From Amphirosellinia nigrospora (Eukaryota; Ascomycota; Sordariomycetes; Xylariales; Xylariaceae): a stretch of DNA of 64,000 nt. The notes beneath the pieces were generated by a model. That model did not search any database and had not been told where the DNA came from. It saw only the letters and a list, made by a program, of their open reading frames with translations. The DNA lies in assembly GCA_004123355.1 (NCBI GenBank), contig SCHM01000002.1:3631569-3695568 (forward strand), in the 5' to 3' direction. A program made the translations under genes and the position numbers. This document shows positions 1-11,250 of the stretch, in pieces (the first letter of the stretch is position 1; the number at the start of each line of letters is the position of its first letter).

Positions 1-179
1 TAGTTTTAAAAGATTTAATAGATTAAGTTCAACTATAAAATTTAGTTTATAGTTTTATGTTTATATATATATATATACGGAATATAGTTAACCCGCTTAG
101 GGCTAATAGAGCCCACTAAGCCCGTTAACGGGCTTGGGTATACCCGAGTTTACTAATACGTTCCGTATGCTCTGTTTCT

Positions 180-248
180 ACCTAAGCAGGCTAGCTAGGC
201 TAGCATGCTTTGGTTTTACCTAAGCAAGCTAGCAAGGCTAGCGTGCTC
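180..248 (+). repeat. Imperfect direct repeat in the GC-richer end of the island
   Basis: Two ~31-bp units (180-210 and 218-248), each starting ACCTAAGCA and containing CTAGC-type steps, differ mainly by G/A and C/T changes. They lie in the only GC-richer part of the AT-rich island and may be a terminal or subterminal repeat of the original element that escaped heavy mutation. Confidence 0.5.
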
Positions 249-365
249 AGGTTAAAGTAGGGCTACTCCGTTATAATATTTTAATTTAATATTTAAACTT
301 TATAGCTTAATAATATTATAATTTAAATAAAAACTAGGTATTTAATAGTTATATAATTAAAAACC

Positions 366-380
366 TTTTTTTTTTTTTTT
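366..380 (+). repeat. poly-T tract (T15)
   Basis: Uninterrupted run of 15 T inside the AT-rich island. No functional role can be inferred. Confidence 0.6.
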
Positions 381-2425
381 AAACTTATATTATATAATTA
401 CTTTAGTTTATATTATTAGCTAATATTGCTTTAATATTTTTAAGTTAATATAATAAAAAAATATATAACGTAATATATAAACATTTTATATATATAAATA
501 TTTTGTATATTTTTTTATTTTTATATTTTTTATTTTATTTTTAAATATTTTAATAATTAATAATAGCGCTATTATACGAAGAAAATAATTTATAGCTTAT
601 ATTATAAGTTATAAAACGCGACGAAAAATTATTATTATAACGCGCTATAAAAATTTATAACGTTTTTTAGTTAATTTTTCGTACGTATTATAATAGAATT
701 TTATTTAAATAAACTAAACAGTTAATAATATATAAATTATTAGAATTCGAAAAAAATTAATTATATAATATATATTTAATTTAAATATATAAAGATTTTT
801 ATTTAAATTAAATAATATTAAAAATATAGCTAATTAACTATTATATGAACGCGATATATTATTTATTAAAGTTAATTAAGCTTTAAATTTTATATAATAA
901 CTATTTAACTTTTAAACGCGTTTTAATTATTAAATTAATTATTAGCGAATTTTATACAAAAATTTTAATAAATATTAAAAATAGTTTAAGCTTATACGAA
1001 ATATAATTATAGCTAAAAATATTTAAAAAGAAAATATTTATAATTTTAATAAAATAAAATTTATAATAAGCTAAATATTATTTAAAATAGTTATAACGTT
1101 ATATAAACGTTATAAACGATTAAAAACTATTTAATAAAATAATCAGAAATAAATAATTATTATTTATATTATTTTATTATATAGCTATTTTATTTTATTA
1201 TATATTATTTTAGTTAAGTTAATTTATTTATTATTTTAGTATAAAATAATTATTTATTAATTAATTAAAAATTAAAATAATAAAAAATAACTAAATTATA
1301 AACAAAAAAATTTAAATTAAATTAAATATTTTAATAATTATATAGCGCGTTATATAAAAATATTTATTATTTTTTAATTTTAAATAGCTATAAAAATTAT
1401 TTATATTAAATTTAAATTATACGTTAAAAAATATAATATTATTATTTTTATATATTTATTTATTTATTATATAAATTTTAGTTTTTAAATATTAATTATT
1501 TTAGTTTTTTAAAATAGTTATATAAAAAAAATCGATAAATTAGCCTAAGTTTATATTATTTATATTAAAAAAAAGATTTTTTTATATTATTTTTTATTAT
1601 ATATAAAGCTATAATAATATTAAAAAATATTAAAAAAAGCTTTCGAAAGGTTAACTTTATTTTATATAATTTAATATATATTATTTTATAACTTTTATTT
1701 AAAAATTTAATTAAAACGCTTTTAAAATTATTTAATAAATTTTAAATTTAAAAGTTATAAATATTTTATAATATAAAAAATACTAAATTATAAATTTAAT
1801 ATATTAAATTAAAAATTATATAATATTAAAATAGTTTTTTTATAGCTATTTTAAATATAATTAATTTAATTATAAAAAATAAATATATTAAAATATTAAA
1901 TTATATTATTTTAATTTAAAATAGTTAAACTTTAAAAAATAAATTATAAACTAAACTAATATTATTATACGAAAAATAAATAAATTTAAATTAAAAAATA
2001 TTTATTATATAAAAAAAATAAAATTAAAAAATTAAAAAAGCTATTAAAAGCTAAATAAATAATAAAATATAGTTAAATAATTATTATACGAAAAAAAGTA
2101 TTATAAATAAATAGTGCTATAAGATTTACAGCAAGCTTAAATATAATACGCGTATATATTAAAACAAAATAAAAATATTTAACGAAAGCGATTTTAATTA
2201 GTTTTAATTAATTTTTATAGTATTATTAAATTATTTAATTGTTTATATAAAGGTACGAAAAAGTATATAGGATGCTTATGTGTATAAAATGCTTGTGTAT
2301 TACGTTAGTAAATATTATAAATTAAAACCTAAGTTTATTTTAAACTAAATTATAATAAAAAAGCTTAGCTTTATAATAAAAAATATAAGTAAATATAATA
2401 AAAAAACATATAGCAAATATAATAA

Positions 2426-2445
2426 ATTAGAACTTAAGTTCTAAT
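2426..2445. repeat. 20-bp perfect palindrome at the island edge
   Basis: A perfect palindrome centred on CTTAAG lies about 40 bp inside the right border of the AT-rich island. It could be part of a terminal inverted structure or chance in low-complexity sequence. Confidence 0.4.
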
Positions 2446-2485
2446 TTACACTAAAATAAAAAAAGTAAATATATAGCTAGCACAT

Positions 2486-4609
2486 CATATAGCTAGATAC
2501 GCAACTCACGAAACAGACTCACAAAACAAACTTACGAAACAATATCTCTAGAGCTAAGATCTTTCCGAAATAGGAAATCGTTAACTCCGGGGGTTGAGCT
2601 ATAACGCATATCTCTGACCGTGTTGGCGTTGTTAATTGTTGTTGCCAATAGTGTTCGGGAAAGCAAAGCTTTCTAATAAGGCTAATTTTTTCTGCGGCAA
2701 AAATTCGTAGGCTTTTAAATTCCGGCGTTATCATGAGGTTAAAACTACATCATCATGTAATGCTCTTTAAAGTAACCGAGAGGGATAACATTCTCGTTTA
2801 GGGCTAAAAACGAGATTGTTGTCGACTAATATATCAAAGGCTTTGTTGTGATGCTATTGTCTTTGAACTCGTCATGACTAAGCGCATGTCCTATCTCAAT
2901 ACCTTCGAAAGCGAGGTCACTTCAGTGAGCTAATAATTGCTCTAGAAATTTCAGTCTGGATGCGCAGCTTACTTTTTAAAACTCACAATTTGTTGTTGAC
3001 GTACCGGGGAAACGGGACCTACACCTGAGACTCCGAGACTGCGACCTCTCTCATGTACATAATCACATGAGCGGGGGGTTATATGCGAGCTTGCTGCCAT
3101 ATCATCTGGTCGTCAGGAATAGTTTTCGAGATGAAGAATGTAAGAAAACGCAGGAATATCTCTGGCTAGCTTGTTCTTGGCGCGTTATAATACAGACCGT
3201 AGAGATAACAGCGCTTAGAGCTGGACTTCTCGATTTTAATATGACCATATCCAGTAGAGACCATCGCAAACCCTTAATGGAAGCCTTCACTTTATTGCCA
3301 TTACTAGTAGTATTTTCTTATATCATAATGCTACCCGGGGAGGCAAGAACAATATCCGTTCCTGCCAAGGCCCCGGTATACGAATGCAATACAATACCCA
3401 TTATCATGCAAAGGATCTAAACCCCTTGGCCTCCTATCTCTAGCTTATACACACTCCTTATTTATTCTGAGGGGGTAGCATCCTGATGGTTCCTAGCGAG
3501 AAAAAAAGAACGTAATGCCGGTATTAAGGTTATCCATTGGTACCTTGAATTATAGGGTCCATCGGTTAGATATCTGTCATTCCAAAACGCGACCCTGAAT
3601 GTGTCACTTTTACCAAGATATTTAATCAACCAAGTTATGTCGGCAGGAATTTCAGCGGAAGTCCGATCCTTCTAAGTTTCGTCTCACATGCATAATGACA
3701 GGTGATTACCTGTGCCGTGAAACTGTGAGTAAGCCCCAAACTTAGTATGTATCCTCTAGGTGTGGTTGTTTTGAGGATTTGTACTATTCGTAAAAGGGCC
3801 GAATCGAGTTGGACGGGTTTGGCAATGCGAACCACTAAGCGCTCAAATTGTAATCTCGAAATATGAGGCTGAGCTTATCAATAATAAGACTATGCGATTC
3901 ATGTAGTGCCGGAGAAGCGCTCGGAGTTACGCCGAATAATAGGAGATTAATACATGCGGACGCGGTGGAATGGTATCATCATGATTTCAACGTCTCATCT
4001 TTGCGTCGTTATGTGGGGAGAACTGTATCGAAATAAGTGCCTACTGCAGGTTCTAGAATGCGCCCGAAACTTAATTGCGGCTCCAACGTAATTCTATCCA
4101 TTAGCTCCCGGGACGCCGGAACGGCAGCGAGCCAATAGTAACTCATCTTTGAGCATCATCTTTGGGTGATAACTGGCATTACTGATCCAACGGGAAGTAC
4201 TGGGTGCCCAGTCACTCGAACATACTTCGTGAAAGGGTATCCTTGGTAAATAGATTATATAGCCTTGATAGTACACCGAGAAAGCACCCAAACCTGGTGG
4301 TGGCCTAGGTATACTCGCGTTCGCGAAAAATGTAATGGCTCGAAGAAGATGGGGACCTTCGGGACGACTATTTTGGGGGCATGCTCGGGAGTCTATGTAT
4401 GATGATATAGTTTGACATACGGAAATTTACGTCATGTTATACGCACCGATTTCAGTACACAGGGTCAGATTGATACTAAGACCGATTTTTTGTGCTCCTG
4501 GTGAGAGCAAAGATTACCCGAAACCTGAGAACAGGATCCCACGATATCTGTGGTTTCCCGATCCGAGTCGAGAAAACGTAAATCTCAAGAAGCGAACGAA
4601 GCCGTAATA
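2486..4609. other. Non-coding stretch between AT-rich island and H+-ATPase gene
   Basis: Normal base composition. The longest open frame is 117 codons (3067-3420) with no recognisable domain and no splice-linked continuation. Short direct repeats around CACGAAACA lie at 2508-2545, just past the AT-rich border. I see no gene; the last few hundred bases should contain the ATPase promoter. Confidence 0.5.
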
Positions 4610-7600
4610 ATGAGCTTCCTCAGTGCTCAGAGACGGCATAATGCTGCTGCTGATGATATTGAGGCCGCCGCGGCTTCCCGCCAGAACGACCCGGAAATTT
4701 CAGCGGCCGAGAATCCCACAGGTGGTAGCGGAGGCGGAGAAGGGAGCATGTCAAATTTGGCGAGTCTCAAATAAAAGAGTCTCCGAAAAGCTCGGATCTT
4801 GGCGAGTTTGAAGCGCTCGATCGCTTCATCACCACTTTTGACCAAGAGCGCAGAGCCAGCCTAGCTAGTACCTCGGTGTCGGCCAGGAAACGCAAATGGT
4901 GGCAGTTTTGGAAGTCGAACAAGCCGGCCACACAGGTCGTGGAGCACCCATCTGCCGCTGTAGGGAAACCTCCGGATTCATGGTTGGAGACGGACGTCCA
5001 TTCTGGCGTTGCCAGTTCTGAAGTAGAAGACCGCCGCAAACGGTTCGGGTGGAACGAACTCATGTCAGAGAAGGAAGACATGCTAGCTAAGATATTTGGG
5101 TACTTTACCGGTCCTATCCTTTACGGTACGTGAAATACGCCTATGATTCTTCATCAAACTTAATTCTAAACATCGTTAGTTATGGAGCTTGCGGCCCTGC
5201 TAGCCGTTGGTCTCCAAGATTGGATTGATTTCGGTGTCATCTTGGGTATCTTGGGTCTCAACGCATTTGTCGGCTTTTATCAAGAAAAGCAAGCTGCGGA
5301 TGTCGTAGCCAGTCTTAAGGGCGACATCGCAATGCGAGCCAATGTAGTTCGTGATGGCAGAGAGCAGCAGATCCTCGCTAGAGAGCTAGTACCTGGTGAC
5401 ATTGTACGTCTTCCCTCTCATCGAAGATCGGTCCTCATATACAGCGTGCGAGATTGCGTTAACACTAATGTATCATAGGTGATAATCCAGGAAGGCCAGA
5501 CAGTGCCGGGAGATGCGCAGCTCATATGTAGTTATAATAGGCCACATGACTTCGAACGGTACAGGGAATTGAAAAACGAGGACAAGTTCAATGAGGAACT
5601 TGGAGGAGGCAACGAAAAAAAGGAGAAAGAAAACCTAGCCGACATTGGCGGCGAGTCGAAAGATACTAAAGGACAAGACGACGAGGAAGAGAGCGTACAC
5701 TCTATCCACTTCGGGGACTCGTTGCTCGCTTGCGACCAGTCAGCTATTACCGGAGAATCACTTGCCGTTGACAAGTATATGGGGGATACTATCTACTACA
5801 CTACGGGCTGTAAGCGCGGAAAAGCTTATGCTATCATAACGACATCAGCGAAATATTCATTTGTTGGGCGTACTGCCGAGTTAGTTCAGGGAGCGAAGGA
5901 TCAGGGGCACTTCATGTCATGAATAGTATTGGTACCTCTCTTCTAGTCCTTGTTATGTTTTGGATTTTGGCTGCCTGGATCGGAGGTTTCTACCATCACC
6001 TGCACATCGCACAACCTCATATTCAGAACCTGCTACACTATACACTGGTCCTCCTCATGTGAGTAATTCTCCGAGCCCTTATATCACTCCTTTGGTGAAT
6101 CTTCACAGCACAAAGCTTTTTCCTCAGATCAAGCATTTGTCTAAGCGTCCGAGATCATCTCGCAGGTTCTTGGAATGGCCATAACTGACCACTAGTGCTT
6201 TAGCATCGGTGTCCCGTCGGCCTCCCAGTGGTGACAACCACGACACTTGCCGTGGGTGCGGCATTTTTGGCAAAGCAAAAGGCGATCGTGCAAAAGCTGA
6301 CAGCGATTGAGTCACTTGCGGTGAGTATCCTTGAAACCTTCACTAGTTCTAACGTTGACCAATTTATTAGGGTGTAAATGTTCTCTGCTCAGACAAGACA
6401 GGGACTCTGACAGCAAACAAACTTAGCCTCCGTGACCCGTACGTAGCGGAAGGACAAGATGTGAACTGGATGATGGCCGTGGCGGCACTAGCTAGTTCCC
6501 ACAACATCGACTCGCTGGACCCGATTGACAAAGTTACTATTACGACTCTCAAGCGGTATCCGAAGGCGAGAGAAATTCTGCGTCAGGGTTGGAAGACCGA
6601 CAAGTTCACGCCATTTGACCCCGTCTCGAAGCGAATCACTAGCTACTGTAGGCTTGGTAACGATCGTTATATCTGTGCTAAAGGAGCACCAAGGGCTATC
6701 TTATCTCTTGCCGAAGTCGACCGAGAGACAAGTATGAATTATAATACGAAAGCAAGAGAATTCGCGCAGAGGGGATTTCGATCACTCGGGGTTGCGTCGA
6801 AGAAGAATGACGAGCCCTGGGTTCTTCTAGGGCTTCTGTCAATGTTCGATCCACCGCGCGAGGACACGGCCCAGACGATCATTGAAGCTGCACATCTCGG
6901 CGTTCCAGTGAAGATGTTGACTGGTGATGCCATCGCAATAGCCAAAGAGACTTGCAAGATGCTCGGGCTTGGGACCAAGGTCTACAACTCGGAGAGACTG
7001 ATACACAGTGGCCTAACAGGGACGGTACAACATGATTTAGTTCAGCGCGCCGATGGATTCGCAGAAGTATTCCCGGAACATAAATACCAGGTAGTCGAGA
7101 TGCTCCAACAGAGAGGTTCCCTCACTGCAATGACGGGGGACGGTAAGGTTGTATCTTCTCTGCTCCTGTAGCACCGACGCTCCGATCTATGTATAACTGC
7201 TAATGGACTGGCTCTGCTATAGGTGTTAACGATGCTCCCTCGTTGAAAAAGGCAGACTGCGGATCGCTGTCGAAGGTTCATCCGAGGCGGCCCAGGCAGC
7301 AGCCGACATTGTTTTCCTAGCGCCAGGTCTGAGTACGATTGTGTTGTCAATCAGGACAGCTCGTCAGGTACGTCCACGAGATAAACTGGCTACTTTGGAC
7401 ACCACCAAAGCTTAACACTTGGCCTTCTAAATTGGAACATGATGATATTAATTGGTTGACCTGCTAACTTTGGATCAGATTTTTCAGCGCATGAAGTCAT
7501 ACGTGCAGTACCGTATCGCCCTGTGTCTGCACCTTGAAATATACCTAACGACGTCAATGATCATTATAAACGAGACAATTCGTCCAGATCTCATCGTCTT

Positions 7601-8346
7601 TATCGCACTCTTTGCAGACTTGGCCACGGTTGCCGTCGCCTATGATAACGCACACGTTGAACCACGGCCAGTAGAGTGGCAATTGAAAAAGATTTGGGTC
7701 ATCAGTGTGATATTGGGCGGTTTGCTTGCCGCGGGCACTTGGATCATTCGCGGGACTTTGTTTCTGAGAAATGGAGGCATAGTCGAGAATTTTGGCTCTG
7801 TCCAGGAAATTCTGTTTCTCGAGGTCGCTCTAACTGAGAACTGGCTTATCTTTGTGACTCGCGGAGGGCAGACTTGGCCGTCTTGGCAACTCGTCGGCGC
7901 GATTTTTGGCGTCGATGTTCTAGCAACTCTCTTCTGCTTGTTTGGTTGGTTGTCCGGCAGCGGCGGAGGCGTCATGAACACCACGCCTCATGATCAATTC
8001 CGTAACTCGAGCAATGGCTGGACCGACATCGTGACGGTCGTCGTCGTCTGGGCGTATTCGATTGGAATCACCATCTTCATTGCGATTGTGTACATCGCAC
8101 TCAACGGCTTCCAATGGGTGAAGGATCTAGGACGTCAGGATAGGAATAAGAAGGACTCCTATATCGAGAATATCATCGGTCACATCAACAAGCTTGCTCG
8201 TAAGTGCATTTCCCCGTTTTCGTTGTTAGTAAGATTAACGGATGGGTTTGATAACTTGTTGTAGTTGAACATGAACCAGACCCCAAGACGGGCCACGACA
8301 AATACTACGTCATAGAGAAAACGACCGCCGAGGAGGAAGATCTTTG
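4610..8346 (+). CDS. Plasma-membrane H+-ATPase (P-type, class IIIA, long Pma2-like form), frame broken
   Basis: P-type proton pump that exports H+ at ATP cost and energises nutrient uptake. Eight exons; introns at 5126-5179, 5404-5478, 6059-6203, 6321-6370, 7143-7222, 7368-7478 and 8200-8264. Visible parts: N-terminal basic/Trp stretch, first membrane pair, actuator-domain TGES (about residue 335), phosphorylation motif DKTGT (about residue 488), KGAP nucleotide-binding motif, TGDGVND hinge split by intron 5, then six C-terminal membrane helices. The product is about 1,050 aa, longer than the ~920-aa classic Pma1, partly from an acidic Lys/Glu-rich insert (codons near 5530-5710). The start is the first ATG of the N-terminal frame. 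The frame breaks near 4730-4775, 5916, 6216 and 7263; the last two each need one base restored in a GG or AA run. All catalytic motifs and splice sites are kept, so sequencing error is likelier than decay. Confidence 0.88.
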
Positions 8347-9248
8347 AAGCATCTTAGGGCTGGAGTAAATTTTTGATTGACGATGTAGGCAATTAGGTGT
8401 TAGATAGTAGTTAGTACGTAGTAGCAGGTTCCTGACTAGGAGGGATCTATCTGTCCATACATACTTGCCAGTTTGGTAAGTCGGGTTTCGCTAGCTATGT
8501 CGGTACTTGACTATTAGAGCAATTAATTATTTCCCCCATGTCCATTGAGACAGTCACGTTGATACTTACACCTATCGAGGTTAGACAATTTAACTGCCTA
8601 AATGACCCGAATGCGAGACCGAGCCTTGCCAGGTGGCGTCGGAAATAGTCGCACTCGCTAAAGAGCGAGAATCGGGCTATTGTGCGCTTTTCGTACATAG
8701 TATGTTCCTACAATCCTGTTCGACATTTCTCTACCACCCAGAGGTAGGTTCTACTGTGGAACACTGATCTACTGTACGTGTACATAATTATAGCACATCA
8801 CCCCTACCTTTTAGGTATTGCAAGTATGCAATTGAGTGACTAACCAAACTCACGCGTGAACACGTCATGGTTTCAGATTATAGGTTTTTTGTAGGTGATC
8901 TTCTAGCCAATAGCCCTTGTTCTGTAATCATTAATAGCAACTTCGTTGTATCCTATTTGCTTTTCACGGGAAGTTTTGGTTTCCAATTTGCCGCTCTGTG
9001 TTGTAGCTCTCCTTGACTCTTGCAGCACAGCATCTCAATCTTATCGCCGTTAGTGCATTTTCCTTCGCTTTCGGATTCGCTCTCATTGCAACAGCTCCAC
9101 TTCACTGGGCAGTACGATCCATGTAAGGGGAGCGAGTCAAGATATTGGCGCCTCAGTATATATTATATGAGGAGCCTCCATTCCTGCCCCCTTAGGCTGT
9201 GCTTCAACGGAACCTTAGACGGCCAGCTATCTCCGGAACCAAGTCAAC
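8347..9248. other. Intergenic region, ATPase 3' side to P450 promoter
   Basis: About 900 bp with no supported gene. It holds the 3' untranslated region of the ATPase gene and the promoter of the P450 gene, including a TATA-like run at 9157-9167. Confidence 0.5.
9157..9167 (+). promoter_or_regulatory. TATA-like element of the P450 gene
   Basis: TATATATTATA flanked by a short inverted repeat (CCTCA/TGAGG), about 82 bp upstream of the P450 ATG. Spacing fits a fungal core promoter. Inferred from sequence only. Confidence 0.4.
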
Positions 9249-11250
9249 ATGCCGGATGTCTCACCGGCGACGGTCTTGGCCTTCGCCGCCACACTGTCGT
9301 ATCCTCTCACCAAAATCGGCGAGTTGACATATCTACGTGCATTTTGCCAAGTTTACCCTGTATGCCTCTTATTATGGGCTTTACATCATTTTGTTCTATA
9401 TCCGAACATATTTTCACCCCTAAGACACCTCCCTACCGTGGACGGCAATTCGTGGTGGAGTCGACAGTCACTTCGCCTAGTTTCTGAGCCTAGAGGTATC
9501 CCCCAAAGTGATTGGTACTTTGCTTCCTTTTCTTTGACAGTCCATGGATAGGAATGATAACATTTGGCTCGATCGCAAGCTAACTAAGCTGTTGTCTGTG
9601 ATAGGCTTGATAAAATTGCACACAACGGACTCGTTCGTTACCGTACGGTCATAAACGCAGAACGGATCATTGTTGCGACACCTGAGGCCCTGGCAGAGGT
9701 TCTAACGAACAAGAGCTACCATTTTAAGAAACCTGGGGTAGTAGCTACTGCGCTCAGGCCTATTGCTGGACATGGAGTAAGTCGTTCTCGAGGTTGTCCT
9801 CTCCGCTTTGGAGCAAGTTTCAGACTGACCACGGCTGTTGTAGCTTTTGTTGGCTGAGGGTGATCAACATAAACTCCAGAGGAGAACCCTGTTGCCGGCT
9901 TTCGCCTACAGACATATCAAAGACCTATATGGGTTGATGTGGGAAATCTCAAGCGATGCTGTCAAATCCTTAACTGAGGCTGTTTCTACGGTACCTAAGG
10001 TCGACCGTCAGCCCTATATTACAAATATCAATGATTGGGCCAGCAAGGTCACGCTCGATATCATCTTCGTTGCGGGGATGGGGCAAAGCCTTGATTCTGT
10101 TCGGAATCAAGACCACACATATAAGACATTGCAACGGATATACAAGACGGTCTTTACCCAACAGAGACAGGACTTTATTTTGTTTGCCCTCCGCGTTTGG
10201 GTTTTGCCTGCCTGGCTTTTACCGTACGTGCCTCTCAAGAGGAACAAAGAACTTAATCAAGCAGCACAAACACTTCGTGACATATGCCGACAGCTGGTTC
10301 GCCAGAAAAAGAGCGAACTGGAGTCTGAGGTGGCAGATAAGACGGAAAAGGACATATTGACCGTCGCCCTCTCATACGGTGGCTTTACGGAAGACGAGCT
10401 CATCGAACAGCTTCTCACCTTCATGGTAGCGTGCGTAATTCCTGGCGTGATTTTCCTCCTACTTTGGCACCTTGCGGAGCACAACATTTCCTTTTTGGGA
10501 CGTGACAATGTCTTAAAGCTTCTGACACCCTCACAATTCACGCTATAAAGAGCAATAACTGACTTCGCGTAGTGGGCACGAGACGACTGCCACCGCGGTG
10601 ACGTGGGCGGTGTACGTTCTCAGCAAAAATCCGGAAATGCAGTCAAGGCTCCGAGATGAGATTCGCACGCACCTTCGCAGCCCCTCGTCGGCAAATAACA
10701 CCGAAGACCTGGTCACAATGATTGACAACAATATGCCTTACCTTCATGCCATTTGCCAGGAAGTACTACGTTACTTCGCCCCGGTACCCATCACATTCCG
10801 TGAAGCTGCCGTGGACACTTCCATCAACGGCGCACCAATCCCAGCCGGCACGCAGATAGTCATCTGTCCTCGGGCCACCAACCACGACATCTCGCTCTGG
10901 GGTGAGGACGCACGGGTGTTCAATCCCGAAAGGTACCTGTCACGACCGAGCCAAACAAACGTCGACCCGCTGAGCGAGGACGGGTATGGTGAGAGCTCCA
11001 AGAAAAGCGTGCGAAGTAACTACGCGACAATGACGTTTTTGCACGGCCCCAGAAGCTGCATAGGCCAATCATTTCAAAATCTGAGCTGGCTATCATAGTG
11101 GCAACACTCGTCGGGAGGTTCGAGTTCGCGCTAGCAGACGAATCGCTTCGGGATGAAGCCAAGTTGAAGTTAAGGCGAGGGGCAACAAATCGACCAGTTA
11201 AGGGTCTGGAGGTTAAGATCACCCTGTGGAAGGTTGGTGATGCAGCGTAG
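9249..11250 (+). CDS. Cytochrome P450 monooxygenase
   Basis: Haem-thiolate monooxygenase, probably anchored in the endoplasmic reticulum by an N-terminal hydrophobic segment (about residues 28-45). Four exons; introns 9515-9604, 9777-9843 and 10431-10572 rejoin the frame cleanly. Signature motifs are in the expected order: I-helix AGHETT (formed across intron 3), K-helix EVLR (ExxR), FNPERY (PERF region) and the haem-binding FLHGPRSCIG with its Cys ligand, about residue 505. Length is about 567 aa, normal for a microsomal P450. One base is missing in a T-run near 11073, five residues after the haem Cys; restoring it joins the final ~60 codons to a TAG at 11248-11250. The general architecture resembles fungal CYP3/CYP5-like proteins. 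The substrate is unknown and no biosynthetic neighbours are present. Confidence 0.88.

Larger units (their letters stand above)
1..2485. repeat. AT-rich, RIP-type degenerate repeat island
   Basis: Extremely A+T-rich sequence dominated by TA/AT steps, with no long open frame on either strand, ending sharply near 2485 where normal composition resumes. C and G survive mainly in CG and GC pairs while CA/TG pairs are scarce; this is the known footprint of repeat-induced point mutation in ascomycetes, which turns CpA into TpA. It is probably a mutated transposon. A less damaged segment (about 90-260) and the sharp edge suggest element ends. The original element type cannot be told by eye. Confidence 0.8.

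Noticed and set aside
3067-3420. 117-codon plus-strand frame upstream of the ATPase gene
   Set aside because: No domain, no signal and no linked exons; length is within chance for this composition.
9020-9487. 155-codon plus-strand frame overlapping the P450 start
   Set aside because: It overlaps the P450 first exon in another frame; the P450 frame has family motifs and splices correctly.
9249-11250. P450 plus flanking genes as a biosynthetic gene cluster
   Set aside because: Neighbours are an H+-ATPase and a long non-coding region; no core synthase, transporter or regulator is adjacent.
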